64,000 nt of DNA from Harmothoe impar (Eukaryota; Annelida; Polychaeta; Phyllodocida; Polynoidae), in assembly GCA_947462335.1 (NCBI GenBank), contig OX381707.1, positions 36,259,618 to 36,323,617 of the forward strand, in the 5' to 3' direction. Positions within the stretch are counted from its first letter, which is position 1. The number at the start of each line of letters is the position of its first letter. The translations under genes were made by a program, and so were the position numbers. This document shows, piece by piece, positions 1 through 10,955 of the stretch. The notes beneath the pieces are model-generated. The model did not search any database and was not told the DNA's origin. It worked only from the letters and a program-made list of their open reading frames with translations.

Positions 1-2
1 TG

Positions 3-572
3 GTCTCTGACGCTTCTATGAGGGGGTTTGGGGCGTGGATGGGCGCCGACTTTTTCTATGGCCTTTGGGACGGGTATAGAGTCAAAGGCATTAGCAAGCT
101 TCATGAGGAGCCAGCACCAGAGATGGACGGTATTCGAGTCCATAAGGGTAATATTAATGTGTATGAACTCTGGCCTGTTTTGGTTGGTTTAAAACGCTGG
201 GGCCATAATTATAAAAACAAGAAGATTAATATTGTTACCGACAACATGCAGGTTCTGGCCATGATCAATTCTGGCAGGAGTAAAAATAAGCTGTGTATGG
301 ATTGGCTCAGAGAATTATTCTGGACATGTTTTATATTTAATATCGAATTATATGCCACCTATATAAAGTCTAAGGATAATGTCTTAGCCGATGACCTCTC
401 GAGGCTCCCTTACAAGGGGGTGGTTAAAAGGTGTTCTGATAATCTTGTTACTTATGGTATGTCTGATTCTCTTTACAGTGGAGAGACTTCAAGCCCTCAG
501 AGTGGCTCAGTGGATCCTGGCGGAAAAGGGCATAGCACGGTCGACCAAAGCTACCAGGCTGGCTCAGCTTAA
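3..572 (+). CDS. RNase H end of the RT-RNase H polyprotein, 5' truncated by window edge
   Basis: The frame is open from base 3 and runs off the left edge, so the start and the RT domain are not visible. RNase H degrades the RNA strand of the RNA-DNA hybrid during reverse transcription. The acidic residues fall in the expected order: Asp in VSDAS (codon 9-11), Glu in NVYEL (165-167), Asp in VTDN (240-242), and Asp-Asp in NVLADDLSRL (390-395). The motif Y-I-K-S-K-D-N-V-L-A-D-D-L-S-R is typical of the RT-RH C terminus in DIRS-order and gypsy-like elements. A short tail follows with no further domain. The last ~180 bases overlap the recombinase frame, which is in another phase. A bare ATG at 18 is probably internal. 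Confidence 0.85.
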   Translation, partial: VSDASMRGFGAWMGADFFYGLWDGYRVKGISKLHEEPAPEMDGIRVHKGNINVYELWPVLVGLKRWGHNYKNKKINIVTDNMQVLAMINSGRSKNKLCMDWLRELFWTCFIFNIELYATYIKSKDNVLADDLSRLPYKGVVKRCSDNLVTYGMSDSLYSGETSSPQSGSVDPGGKGHSTVDQSYQAGSA

Positions 573-1439
573 GAGGTATAATAAGTTCTGCAGAGTTTTC
601 CATTTGCAAGCCTTCCCTTGTTCCGCCAGTCAAGCTGGTCTCTATGCTACCTATCTGGATTCTGAGGATTTTAATCCTGTTTCCATTCGCAATTATATTT
701 CAGGCCTGTGGTACCAACAGAAAATGCTAGGATATGCTGATTATTCAGATAATTTTTTGCTGAAGCAGACTCTTAATGGTATCGAACGCAAATTTGATCC
801 TTCCAGGAGGATCACGAGATATCCCTTTACCCCACAGGACCTTCTCAGGATTTATTACCTGTTGGATATGTCTAATATTAATGATGTTTTATTCTGGGTT
901 GCAGCCCTGATTGGATTCAGATGCCTTCTCCGAGCCTGCCACGTGACAGCTTCGCCTCACAGTATTGGCGTCTCGCATTTAATTCTTATGGAAGGGTATA
1001 TCCGTATTAAAATCATAACCAGTAAGACTGATCAGTTTGGGAGGGACAATTTTTCAATTTTTCTTCAGGATATGCCTGGCTCCCCTTGGTGTATCCGACA
1101 CCTTATTGTTAAATTATTAGAGGGCTCCTCCCCCCGGGACCCTCTAATAGCTCGTCGGGTTGGGGCCATGTGTTTTCCCCTCACTTATGATGAATTTTAT
1201 TTTAGGATTAAGAGCTTTGCCTTTGCACTAGGTCTTCCAGCCCATAGGGTTTCCACGCATTCCCTCAGACATGGGGGCACAACCCTCCTCCGGATTTGGG
1301 TATGTCTGTCCAGTCTATCATGAGGAAAGGCAACTGGCGTTCATCTGCAGTGCGGAGGTATTTGCACCAGACTGAGACTGAGTTGTCTGTGCTGGAGCAT
1401 GCCCCTTGTACTTATCTTTCTTCTTTAATCTCTGATTAA
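391..1439 (+). CDS. Tyrosine recombinase (YR), interrupted by a frameshift near 1285-1295
   Basis: This is the integrase-type recombinase that inserts the circular cDNA of DIRS-order elements without the usual integrase duplication. The N-terminal part looks like a SAM-like core-binding domain (around ALRVAQWILAEKG to NYISGLWYQQK). The catalytic part follows with GFRCLLRACHV (first Arg, codon 919-921) and THSLRHGG (the H-x-x-R box, His 1258-1260, Arg 1267-1269). The first frame stops at 1323. The expected C terminus, with a Trp at 1335-1337 and the candidate nucleophile Tyr at 1359-1361, is read in another phase (from about 1290) and ends at TAA 1437-1439. So one base appears missing near 1285-1295. 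The N-terminal start is uncertain: the first ~30 codons from ATG 391 look unlike a recombinase. The break could be a real mutation, a sequencing slip or, less likely, a recoding site. Confidence 0.82.
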
Positions 1440-1469
1440 TGTTCCATTGTGTGTGGTGGGTGTGTTTTT

Positions 1470-1711
1470 GGCTGATATTTTAGGTACTATATATTTCACC
1501 ACACCAATGTCTCGTGTCTTCTCTTATATTAATGACATATTCGTTATATTAATATAGGCCAACTACCGGTAACTTAATATCCTCATAAAGGTCCTAGTAG
1601 TATCCATGGAAACTTGAATATGTTATATTAAGTCTAGCCCGAGTGCAGACCTTTCATATATATTAATGTATTATAACTTAATATATATTTCCACCCCCCT
1701 AACCATTTATA
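1470..1711 (+). repeat. Split direct repeat, copy B1
   Basis: This stretch of about 241 bp begins GGCTGATATTTTAGGTAC and ends CCCCCCTAACCATTTATA. It recurs at 2320-2561 with no difference I could find by eye. It starts 31 bp after the recombinase stop. The position and order match the B1 repeat of split-direct-repeat retrotransposons. Confidence 0.9.
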
Positions 1712-2319
1712 CACAGTATAGACCTATACCCGTATAAACCCCGGGCAGGGGGCGTGGCATCGACGCGCTGTCTTAGTTCCTCCAGCGCTCCTGGGGGGCG
1801 CCAGCGGCGCCCTAGGAGTTCCCCGGTGTGACATCATCTCCCGGTGTGACGTCACCAGGATTGATGTCGCTTAGCGACATTCTATCTGTTGTGGGCGGAC
1901 TAGATAAGGCCACTCCGTTTGAATCTGGGTCAGTCGGCCAGCAAGATCCAAACACTACGCACCTCCAGTACCTTTGAAAAAACATTTTTTAACTTTTGGG
2001 TAAGGGTATTTATTGTGTAATTGATATTTATGGTATTTATTGGTATTTGATATTTATGATATTTATTGCTATTTATGATATTGTTGTTATTGATGTCTAT
2101 TATTGTATAGCGTCTTTCTGACTTGTGATCATTTAGCTGCTGTGTCTGTTTAGACCTGTGATAGGCGCTAAGAACTCATGTTGTTGCGATATGGGACCAT
2201 GGATCGTCCTAACCTACTCTGTCATTATGGTCATTTATTGTTATTGGTTATTGTCACTAAAAAAGTTGAGTGTGACTGTTCATGTAACTGCATAGTACTT
2301 CAGTGTTAATAAAAATATA
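1712..2319 (+). other. A2 segment between the two direct repeats, probable promoter/leader copy
   Basis: This unique-looking segment lies between the repeat copies. Its left half (1740-1920) is GC-rich with two GGTGTGAC(A/G)TCA-type words near 1825 and 1846. Its right half is TA-rich with iterated TATTTATGATATTTATT words. AATAAA occurs at 2308-2313, just before the second repeat, and could be the polyadenylation signal. By analogy with Ngaro elements it should match the element's 5' end (A1), which is outside the window. That match is a prediction and was not seen. Confidence 0.6.
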
Positions 2320-2561
2320 GGCTGATATTTTAGGTACTATATATTTCACCACACCAATGTCTCGTGTCTTCTCTTATATTAATGACATATTCGTTATATT
2401 AATATAGGCCAACTACCGGTAACTTAATATCCTCATAAAGGTCCTAGTAGTATCCATGGAAACTTGAATATGTTATATTAAGTCTAGCCCGAGTGCAGAC
2501 CTTTCATATATATTAATGTATTATAACTTAATATATATTTCCACCCCCCTAACCATTTATA
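2320..2561 (+). repeat. Split direct repeat, copy B2 (element 3' end)
   Basis: This is the second copy of the 241-bp direct repeat. The match stops at about 2561, after which the sequence becomes unrelated (ATGTATGCTTAC). This defines the 3' end of the retrotransposon. Confidence 0.88.
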
Positions 2562-2699
2562 TGTATGCTTACTTGACTGGGGGAGTGGGGTGTTGAGATA
2601 TATACCATATTGTGTTGTTAATTTAGTGAGGAAGAAGAGCACAGGAGCATCATCCACCCTCATGCTCTCCTCACTCATTATTGAGCAGCTCATTACACA

Positions 2700-3191
2700 T
2701 GTGACCCGTCCTCAGAAAACCAGCCTTCGGGGGGGGGGGGGATTTTTAGTTCTGGCTTTGACCACTAGGGGGCATCATAATGGTAAAATAGTGGAATATA
2801 GACCCAAAAATGCTTTCAGGTAATTTTTCATGGAGAATACAGTAGTCTCCTGAGAAATATTCCATTTTCAGTGCAAACATTTTATATTTGGAATGTAAAT
2901 GGAACGTTTTCTATGGGAAATTAGCATATTTGCCACTTTCTGGTTGCCATGGAAACCATTCCATTGTCCTATATGGAAAATCTCTTGGGAATGACATCAG
3001 ATACTCAAAACATGGGATACAGTCCATTTAGAGCTTATTTATCAGGTTTCACATAACGACTCATGTTCGAGATATGATTCCCGCAAGACTATCAGTAGTA
3101 TCTTAACACATGAGATGTCATATTAATTAAAGATCTAGACACAAACTTTAGTTATGAATTCCCCCTAGATATCCCTTTTGGCCTGGTCACA
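2700..3191 (-). mobile_element. Diverged copy of the GTGGCCAGGTG-TIR element (see 37494-38096)
   Basis: 2735-2975 aligns by eye to the reverse complement of about 37830-38060. Shared landmarks in order are a poly-G run followed by ATTTTTAGT, a CCA(C)TAGGGGGCA word, TTTTTCATGG, AATGGAACGTTTTC, and TTTCTGGTTGCCATGGAAAC. The left end (GTGACCCGTCCTCAG) resembles the TIR of the other copy, and CCTGGTCAC at ~3183-3191 fits the other end. It is non-coding. The outer limits are approximate. Confidence 0.65.
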
Positions 3192-6100
3192 TATTGTATT
3201 TCCCTAGTAATACTTTTAGAACATGATATATTGAGACGTGTACATCCCCCCCCCATCTCTGGAGCATGCAGAAAGTTTTGCATTCACCTCACCAAGGGCA
3301 CCGAAAATTCTCTACCACCCCCTATTTGAACCATGGTTATGCACGGGTTTTCCCACTAAAAGGGGTATAATATTTTAAGCTCTTCTGTAGAGGGGTTGTC
3401 ATCCCCCCCCCCCAAAAAAAAACCCCCAAAAAAACACCATCCCCCAGTTATTAATAAGTTAACACTCCCGCACCTAGTCTTAATGATCCAGTACCGATGC
3501 AACCAGAGCAGAATAAAGCGAAACAATGTATAGAGCACTTTGATTTATGTTACTCTAAAACACCAAACCTTGTCGGAATAATGGGTTGTGGTTGGGCCAA
3601 TAATGAATGTGAATGAAGACCTCTAAATTATGGAACTACACATCACACATCTAGACAGAGGAGCGAGCTGTTAGTTAGATGTTTATGATTTAGCAATGAC
3701 ATCAAAGAGTTTTTTTCTCTTGGATGTCAGTGCTTCTCATGAATAATCACCCTTTTCAAATCCTCGAATGAGGTAAGGCATCTGTAACCGGACAATAAAG
3801 AAATGCAACGCTGGTAGAGGTTACATACAGGACACTATCAAGGCATTAAGAAACACTACTTAGTGGGTTCATATTTTATGTACTGACGTTATCATTAAAA
3901 GGCTAATATAAATGCAATGCAGTGGGGGGGGGGGGGGAATAGGTGACTCGTGATTTAGGTACAGTGATAAAGGTGTGAATCTCCATAATTATGTGACAGG
4001 TAGTAAGAGTAGCAGATCGGCTCATTTTCTCCATTGACATTGCTATTAGACTAGTTTAAATCTACACCATTTAACCATGTAAGAGGAGTATTTGTGCAAC
4101 AAGGTTTTATCATGTTTTGCCCGTGAAAGCATCACCATAGTTCTATCTTTTTGGTTCTCAGAGCCCAACCACAATTCAAACCATCCAAGAAAAAGACAAC
4201 TGAAATATGGCACCTCCTACAATCTATTAAACTGCCCCTTCCTAATCTGTACTTGGGTCTATGATTCTACAGCCTCTTAACTAGATGAGGCAATTAGGGG
4301 CAGCTCTGATTCTGAATACCTTTTCATTAGTTTTCCTAGTGAGGTTTTACACCCTTCTATTCACCAAGCACACCATCCACCATCCAGTAATAAATGGCTC
4401 GATCTGGACAGAAAACAGGTTCCCCGTCATCGTAATTATATGAGAATCTGGTTCAAGGTTAATTCCTTTCACTCTTCCATTCTGCACCTTAAGGAGTGGC
4501 CCGGGCACAGGCCCTGATCACTGAAGGCTTTGTTATCAGTTCCCCTAGTGAGGTTAGACTGCCTCGTGATCAGTATTCAGTCAGTGCTGAGTGTGACCCC
4601 TGTCTCTCCCCTCCCTACTCACTCCTAACCAAGCCTTTCTCCTACTGAAATAAACCCACACGCAAGGCCATTGATCACATTCAGAGAAAGTAACCCACAG
4701 ACCCTTGGGCAAGATTACAATGCAGTCAACTCTAAATGAACTTGTTCACTTTTTCCGTGCACCACATTTTCAGTATTCTTGCTCACATACTGTAAATATT
4801 GGCACTCCGATTGATTATTATTATACTTCTTTTTCTTATCCCTGTTTTATCTGTATATAATATGCAATGGAGAACCTTAATATAAAGTGTGTTTTTTCTC
4901 CTTCTTGAAACCGATACATGTTTGTTCTACATATACAACAATAATGCCTGGTGTCCTGTTAGCTATTTCAAAATATGTATTCTCCATGGAGAACACTAGT
5001 GCCACATTCACAAATGATATCTCACCCAGGGGAGGCCTGTGTTGCTCTCCCACCACCCACATACTCCACAATCTGGTGGACCTTAGATCAGAGGCCAAAA
5101 ATGCGAGCAGACTGATCAGTCCTAGGATCTCTCCGATGTTTTTATTTCCCCTGACATGGTTAGCACCCAGACCCATCTCTATATGGATTCAGAAACATGA
5201 TGCACAGAAACGGGCTAAAGTCTGTCCTGTCCGGAGTAGGTGTAGGTTATTTGCACAAAAAAAACGGTTTCTTAGAGGCCAATTTTATTTAGAAGCTTGG
5301 ATTAGGAGTCTGCACATGTTTAACTTTTTTTTAAATCTCACGTCAATCCATATCTTACATTTCTGGTACCGTTTAGAAAGCTGGTACCCTTTAGGAAACA
5401 CAGTAACTTAAAGCTTAGACAAATCTTAGACTAGGATGACAGCACTTAGTCTATGCACGTCTGAGGGTCACATGGTCAGAAAGATATTCTATTGCAGCGC
5501 TGGAGGCTGGTCCCATAGGAGGTATGATTCAAGAAGACAACAAAGCACCTCCATATCAGCTCACTCCTATGGAATAACATTGGAGAAACTTTGGGAAATA
5601 AAGGAGCGGGGTTAGATTTGATTACACTGCTATATTCAGGAGCCCCTGTGGGCTTTGTCTGGAGATTATGACAACATTGATTTGTTGATAGTTACAGAAA
5701 TGCCTTCAGGGTAAAATGATAGTAAAGGAATAAGTTGCCAAAGTATGCTGTCCTTCTTTAAATCGACCTTGTGTGTTGAACCGTTACTGTAAGCTGGGGT
5801 GTTTCTGCAGCCCTTCAGATATTGCATCGTATATATATATGTGGTTCTACAACAAAAATGTATTTGTTCTCTGCATTCTCTGTAAAAGGTATCATATCAT
5901 ATAAAAGCAGTATTCCTTTACTCTCTAGATTCTATCTGCAAAATGGTTTTCAACAGGGACAGAATTGACCATTTTCCATTGATAGAGCTGATGGATGTCG
6001 GTTTGACATGGATGACAAGGCGCACAAAGGGATATTCAGAGGTTGTTAGGAGCAGTGGCCATCATCAAAGGTCCTTGTCACAGCTTTCATGTAAGAAATC

Positions 6101-6340
6101 ATGTAAGAAATTATACGCCATGATAGTATCATACTGTTACATAGATATACAAATGATGATATCTCAATATGAATGCTTTGTTCTCAAGAATTGATATTCA
6201 TCTTTCCTCAACATTTTGCATTTTATTGTAGAGTTACTTCATCTTGTGATTGAAATTACAAGCCTCTTTTACTCTCGGTAGTGTAGAATATGTTGCATAC
6301 CTCTCTCATGTACCCTTCGTGGCCCTTATCCCTACCCCAT
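3192..6340. other. No gene recognised; AT-rich intergenic sequence
   Basis: There are homopolymer C and G runs (3403-3413, 3924-3937) and a loosely repeated CTAGTGAGGTT word near 4340 and 4545. Opposed open frames around 4877-5411 (99 codons minus, 174 codons plus) overlap each other and show no recognisable domain, so I do not call a gene. Confidence 0.5.
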
Positions 6341-7250
6341 CTGAGGCTCTTATCCCGCAAACGGCCCCAATTCGCAAACTTGTACATTTCTGTTAGATAG
6401 GGAGCAGATCAGTTCCCCATTTAGCCCAACGTCCCTATCTTGCAAAACCATTTACCACATAGAGCTTATGTCAGGTCCCTAGGTGACAAACCTGTTCCTA
6501 AATCGCAAATTTGTCGGTTTATAACCAGTAAAGCGTATTAATGTGAGAATTAGCATACATATCAAAGTGATTTGCCACTAATGAAGATATGATAACCAAA
6601 TGATCTATATAATGGTTGCCAATCGATTTATTTCTGACCATTACCTTTGAATACCCATCATAGTGATATTACCATCAAGATTTATATTTTCTATTTAGGA
6701 GGAGGACCAGTGCCATTATGTTAGTTGCCAACTGAATTATAGTAATACATATGAGGACTTCTCAAGTCTACCACTTGAGAAACATAGCATTTACTATCTA
6801 AACAGCTGCTAAAATGGCAAACCTTTGGGCCTCCAAAAGGCATGCCTTTGCAATATCGACTCATCCAATTGGTTCTAAAAAGGCTAAATCAACTGCTTCT
6901 ATTTATCAACAAACTCCTCATGAATCATCTTGATTTACTTTAATTTGAATTCCGGCAGTATGTATCAACACTAATAACGCTACATAGTAATAGTAAAATA
7001 TGTTGCCAGAAGGGACCTTTTCGTCACAGATCTATATAGGTGTCTGGCCTTGCCCTATCTTGGAAAATGGCGCCTAAATGGTATATCTATGTCAGGTAAG
7101 GTCTGTATAGTGTATAGTGGTGGCAAGAGATATGGGCTACTAACCATGTATGCAGAGGCTGCATGTGGTCCCTAAGTCACAAACAGCCCTATCTTGCAAA
7201 GTTTTGCGAGATAGGAGCTACTTGCGACTTAAAGGCCTCACAACCCCTCC
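6341..7250. other. Possible degenerate TIR element with iterated TCGCAAA/TTGCGA words
   Basis: Words of the type CTTGCAAA, TCGCAAA and their complements recur near 6355, 6440, 6505, 7190 and 7205-7230. GAGGC..TTA occurs at both limits in opposite orientation (6341 region and 7230-7250). This could be an old MITE. The support is weak. Confidence 0.25.
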
Positions 7251-8796
7251 ACATTACATCAGTTGGATAGGCTACTATGGAATACTGATAGTAGGTCTAC
7301 ATGGCTCCTCTAACAATCAGAAATTGGAATCTGTAGTGTTAGGGGGGACCTATGCCCTGGAGGGGGATATTCTGCTACATCAAAGGCCCTTGTCAGAGTT
7401 GTGCCTACTGGAGCCTGAAGAGTGTCCTTGTGCGATGTGGCCCTATCACCTTGTCTTCTTGTCTCTGCTGCTGCAGTCTTGTTGGCCCCCATTAAACACT
7501 AGGACATTACCCTGTTATCAGTTTCTGTGGCAAAAGACTGAGTACAACACTAGGACCAGAGGCCATATGCTGGTATCTGCAAGTGATAAATGACCCCTAC
7601 TGTGCTACCATCTTGTGGCTGAGCCCGCGGTCGCAGTGCCCGTTATGGTACTTAGGATGGAGCAGCGAGGTGTTATTATATATGCTGTAGGTAGTATGGG
7701 GGGGAGTGTATGGAGGGAGGCATCCTTATTACATATATCTATGTTGGCTGTAGGGCAAGGCCTGTATGAATCTTTCATTACCTGACATGGATTGTAATTA
7801 CCGACAAGCCCACACCCTACGTGACCCTGGTGTGATAGTGACACCAAGACAGATGTGGGAGATCTGAGTAGATGGGTGTGGCCCGAGTGGGAAGGAGGCT
7901 GATATCAGAGAATGTATTGGATATAGGAGAAGCAGGTTTTTTTATATTATACCTTATATGTATGTGTATATTTGGGGGCACTGCTGTAATGATGGTGCAC
8001 TGCTATCCCACATTTCATATGAAGTAGGATGTCTGTTGGGTTTCTTAGGAGCTAGTAGTGCCATTTTAAATAACTTTCTATCTAATTAAAAAGATCAAAA
8101 TCATAACTTAATTCAATATCATTGACGCATAAATATTACCCCTTGTCTTTTGTTATCACCTGTAATTTCAGAGTACCACATTATGGATGCTTTCTGGTCT
8201 CCTATATTCTTTAATAGTTTATGCTATAGTGGACCTTAGTATCTATATTTCTACAGTTCCTGCAGTTCATAGTTGCTGGGCTGATGCCACATGCAGTCCA
8301 ATCCCAAGGTGTGCTCCCGTTGCAGGTTCTCCCCATATATTGCTGACTTGCTAATGGGAGTAGACATCAACCAATAATGTACATGCTTCATAAGCTCTCT
8401 GTGGTAGCACGTTTCTAGTGAAAAGCTCCAAATTTACTGAGAACCCTTCCTTAGAACCCCGACTTCATTGACCCATCTTTCTGTCAGCATGATTTCTCAG
8501 TACTTCAGTGGGTTCTGGGTAAGCTGATTCCCAATTCGCGTATGGTGACTATGGGATATACACAGTTACTGGGGTGGCAGGTATGGCATTGTTGACTCCC
8601 ACGTGAAGAACACCCTCCATAGTCTACTTGATCAATCCTCAGCATCCAAGTAGAATATAAGAGTTAAAGAGCATACTCATAAAAGAAGGTCTCATAATTG
8701 TTTCTAATCAAAAGACCCCTTTTATTATAGGTAAGAATGTAGTATAATTATGAGGCTGTATTCTCTTTGTCCATAAGCACTTATACGACGACAGGG
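7251..8796. other. No feature recognised
   Basis: This is intergenic sequence. A 147-codon frame crosses its left edge (7150-7593) and shorter frames occur, but none shows a domain, signal or splice context I can support. Confidence 0.4.
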
Positions 8797-8898
8797 TGCT
8801 CTTTCAGAATACGTCACGAGTTCGTGGGCGTTTTTTCCTGTAGTGTTTATAGAGGACTTTTTATTCTCACGACTGACGTATCCGTTCTGAAAGAGCCT
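8797..8898. mobile_element. Short foldback element with GCTCTTTCAGAA ends
   Basis: Inverted ends share GCTCTTTCAGAA then TACGTCA on the left (from 8798) and, reverse-complemented, on the right (to ~8896), with a 4-base indel. The stretch is about 100 bp and non-coding. The end word resembles the ends of the 16301-16847 element, so the two may be related. Confidence 0.5.
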
Positions 8899-9489
8899 CC
8901 ATGACTTAGTGGCATAATAAAGCAAGAACTGATATTTATGTTGCCCTAAAGTCCTGAACGTTGCAACTAATAATGAGTTGTGACACCAAATTAGATGTTT
9001 AGAACAAGTAACTTATCACCGACATCAAAGAGATCTTTTTGATCTTTGATAGTAGTACCTCTCATCAATTGTTTCAAATCATCAGATTATCCATACCATC
9101 GGCACCCTGCCTATTAAAAATGCACTGATGATATCATACCAGCACGAAATCCTGTGCGGGGTTTTATGTGGTCAGATTATAATTAGCAGGCTGCTATAAC
9201 TAACAGGCATGCAGAGTGGGACCTGGTGAGGTATGAGGTGGTGGTGGAGTTATGAAGGTGTGAAGTAGCGCAGGGATGTATGAGGTGGTAAGAGCAATTC
9301 AGAGCAGCTCAGGTCATTTCCTCCAGTGGCATAGCATAGTCTTGTAGATGAGTATTCTAGGACTTGTCGGAGGATTTATTCTAACGAAAATGGTAGGTCA
9401 AGCTGATATTCCCCCAAGAACGTTGAGAACTACAGAAGCGATTGGGACTGGATTATTTCCCCAAATTGGAGAAAATAAACAAAATGACA

Positions 9490-9662
9490 TGTACTGGGAA
9501 AGGGGACCTTAATGCACCCTGCACTAAGGTCCCTTTTCGCAGATCGTGTCACATTAATGTGTTTGGAGGTATCCCTAAGCTTTTCCTTAGTTGTCCAGAT
9601 GATTACGTGTTTGCAGGTCAAACGGATCTTAAAGTAGTTTCTGAATTTCTGAAAAAAAACGT
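9490..9662. repeat. Interspersed palindrome-headed repeat, copy 1
   Basis: A hairpin (GGGACCTTA.. loop ..TAAGGTCCC, 9498-9540) is followed by CGCAGATCGTGTCAC and then a segment (9575-9660). That segment recurs reverse-complemented at about 18755-18845, with shared words TTAGTTGTCCAGAT and TGTTTGCAGGT. Copies of the hairpin head also occur at 25690-25752 and 56290-56365. Confidence 0.75.
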
Positions 9663-9704
9663 CTTTTCTTGAATTACGTACTAAATGCAACCGAGCAGAT
9701 CTTG

Positions 9705-9707
<3 letters not shown>

Positions 9708-9800
<93 letters not shown>
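9708..9800. repeat. (TA)n microsatellite, about 90 bp
   Basis: This is a nearly pure TA run. It explains the Tyr-Ile repeat frames predicted across it on both strands, which are not genes. Confidence 0.97.
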
Positions 9801-9802
<2 letters not shown>

Positions 9803-10111
9803 GCCTTACTTAAAACCAATGATAGCCTTTGCCCCATATCAAGGGGTCGGGCCGATTCCCTAAAATAGCTTTAATCAAGATATCAAATTTAAAATCGAGG
9901 CTACATATTTCTACTGCCTCTAATTTTTCTATAAAAGATTCTTTTGCGGAAAAACACTCCCCTCCCGCATTGGGCTCGATGCAAAACCCCCTCGGTAGAG
10001 AGTTAGAGGGGGTGAGGACATTTCACCAAAAAGAGTGAACCCAGCCTCTGGTTTCTTCTAAATCGATTTACTTCATATGAAAATTAACTCCATGTCGTCA
10101 TTATTTAACCA

Positions 10112-10230
10112 ATAATATATGGATAACGGGCACACTCGGGGCTGTATACCTATATAACGCCCGAGGTGCGTAGCACCGAGGGTGTTATATAGGAATACAG
10201 CCCCGAGTGTGCCCGTTATCCATATATTAT
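10112..10230. mobile_element. 119-bp near-perfect hairpin MITE
   Basis: The arms begin ATAATATATGGATAACGGGC and end with the exact reverse complement. The centre is GGTGCGTAGCACC. Almost the whole element is self-complementary with few mismatches. It has no coding capacity. The ends fall within TA/TTA-type sequence, but a duplication cannot be fixed. Confidence 0.8.
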
Positions 10231-10299
10231 TAGGTTTATTATACGATTTTTCAACTCAAATGTGATTAATTACCTTAGATTCGTCCTAATTTGGCCATT

Positions 10300-10470
10300 T
10301 TGAAGGATATATAGGAAGACTAGATCGAGCAAGGTGGGCGCCATGTTGATTTTGACATCCCACCAACCTGCTCGCTGATTGGTGGAGTTAAAACGGGACA
10401 GCCAATGAGAGGACGCGATACAAAAAGGCTTTGGCACCTGAGCGCGCGGGGGCATTCGTTAGATAGACTG
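10300..10470. promoter_or_regulatory. GC-rich patch with paired inverted CCAAT boxes
   Basis: GATTGG at 10377-10382 and GCCAATGA at 10401-10408 face each other about 20 bp apart, in locally GC-rich sequence with several CpGs (GACGCG, GCGCGCGG). Such pairs occur in pol II promoters, but no downstream gene is recognised. It may be part of the adjacent tRNA-like repeat. Confidence 0.3.
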
Positions 10471-10504
10471 GAACCTAACCAGCGTTTCCCCTCCCGGGTA
10501 ACAT

Positions 10505-10577
10505 GTCCGCTGTGGCCGAATGGTTAGCGCGTTCGGCTCACACGCCGAGGGTCCCCGGTTCGATCCTTAGGGGGGGG
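10505..10577 (+). pseudogene. tRNA-Val(CAC)-like unit 1 (SINE head or tRNA pseudogene)
   Basis: An A-box-like TGGCCGAATGGTTAGC and a B box GGTTCGATCC are present. A GCTCACACGC stretch between them resembles the anticodon arm of metazoan tRNA-Val with anticodon CAC. The anticodon stem pairs poorly with a 7-base loop, and the 3' side does not complete the T and acceptor stems. I therefore call it tRNA-derived and not a working tRNA. TTTTT at ~10582 could terminate pol III. Confidence 0.65.
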
Positions 10578-10640
10578 TGACGTTTTTGATTTTGAGGGCG
10601 GGGTGTAAGCCTAATTTATAACCAGCGTTCCCCTACCACT

Positions 10641-10716
10641 GTACCGTGGCCAGATAGGCATGGGCTCTAGCGTGTACGCCTCACACACCAGAGGCCCTCG
10701 GATCGAATCTTGGTGA
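10641..10716 (+). pseudogene. tRNA-Val-like unit 2, degenerate tandem copy
   Basis: This repeats unit 1 about 142 bp downstream: TAACCAGCGTT precedes both (10475 and 10620), then GTGGCC, CGCCTCACAC and a damaged B box GGATCGAATC. It is more diverged than unit 1. It suggests a tandem duplication of a tRNA-derived unit. Confidence 0.5.
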
Positions 10717-10955
10717 AAACGTATCATTTTTAAAGTGCCTATATGTATGTGAAAAAAAATCCCTAGAATTATTTTAACGAATAGGTAAGTAAAGTCCAAC
10801 TACTACCTTTATTGTAAAAAAAAAATTATAGAAATAATTTGATTTTAGGAGAAGTTATAACAAAAAGTGTAAAAATTGCTGTAACTCTGTTAATATAAGA
10901 GCTAGAGGCCTGAGAATGTGTCTGTAGACTTCTTGTTTTACCCCCTATTTCTGTA

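Larger units (their letters stand above)
1..2561 (+). mobile_element. Ngaro-like (DIRS-order) tyrosine-recombinase retrotransposon, 3' portion
   Basis: The order seen is RNase H end, overlapping tyrosine recombinase, direct repeat (1470-1711), unique segment (1712-2319), then a second copy of the direct repeat (2320-2561). This matches the split direct repeats (B1-A2-B2) of Ngaro-type and PAT-type elements; the A1 copy, gag and most of RT would lie left of the window. The RT-RH frame closes about 60 codons after the last RNase H motif. That leaves no room for the methyltransferase domain found in DIRS1-type elements and favours Ngaro. The retrotransposon assignment is strong; the subfamily is inference. 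Confidence 0.85.

Noticed and set aside
4877..5411. Opposed frames of 99 and 174 codons
   Set aside because: They overlap on opposite strands, with no recognised motif and no start context.
9430..9863. Open frames on both strands with long Tyr-Ile runs
   Set aside because: They are translations of the (TA)n microsatellite; the same holds at 18500, 19152, 19649, 37864 and 40271.
10505..10577. Functional tRNA-Val gene
   Set aside because: The anticodon, T and acceptor stems do not pair properly, so only a tRNA-derived repeat is claimed.
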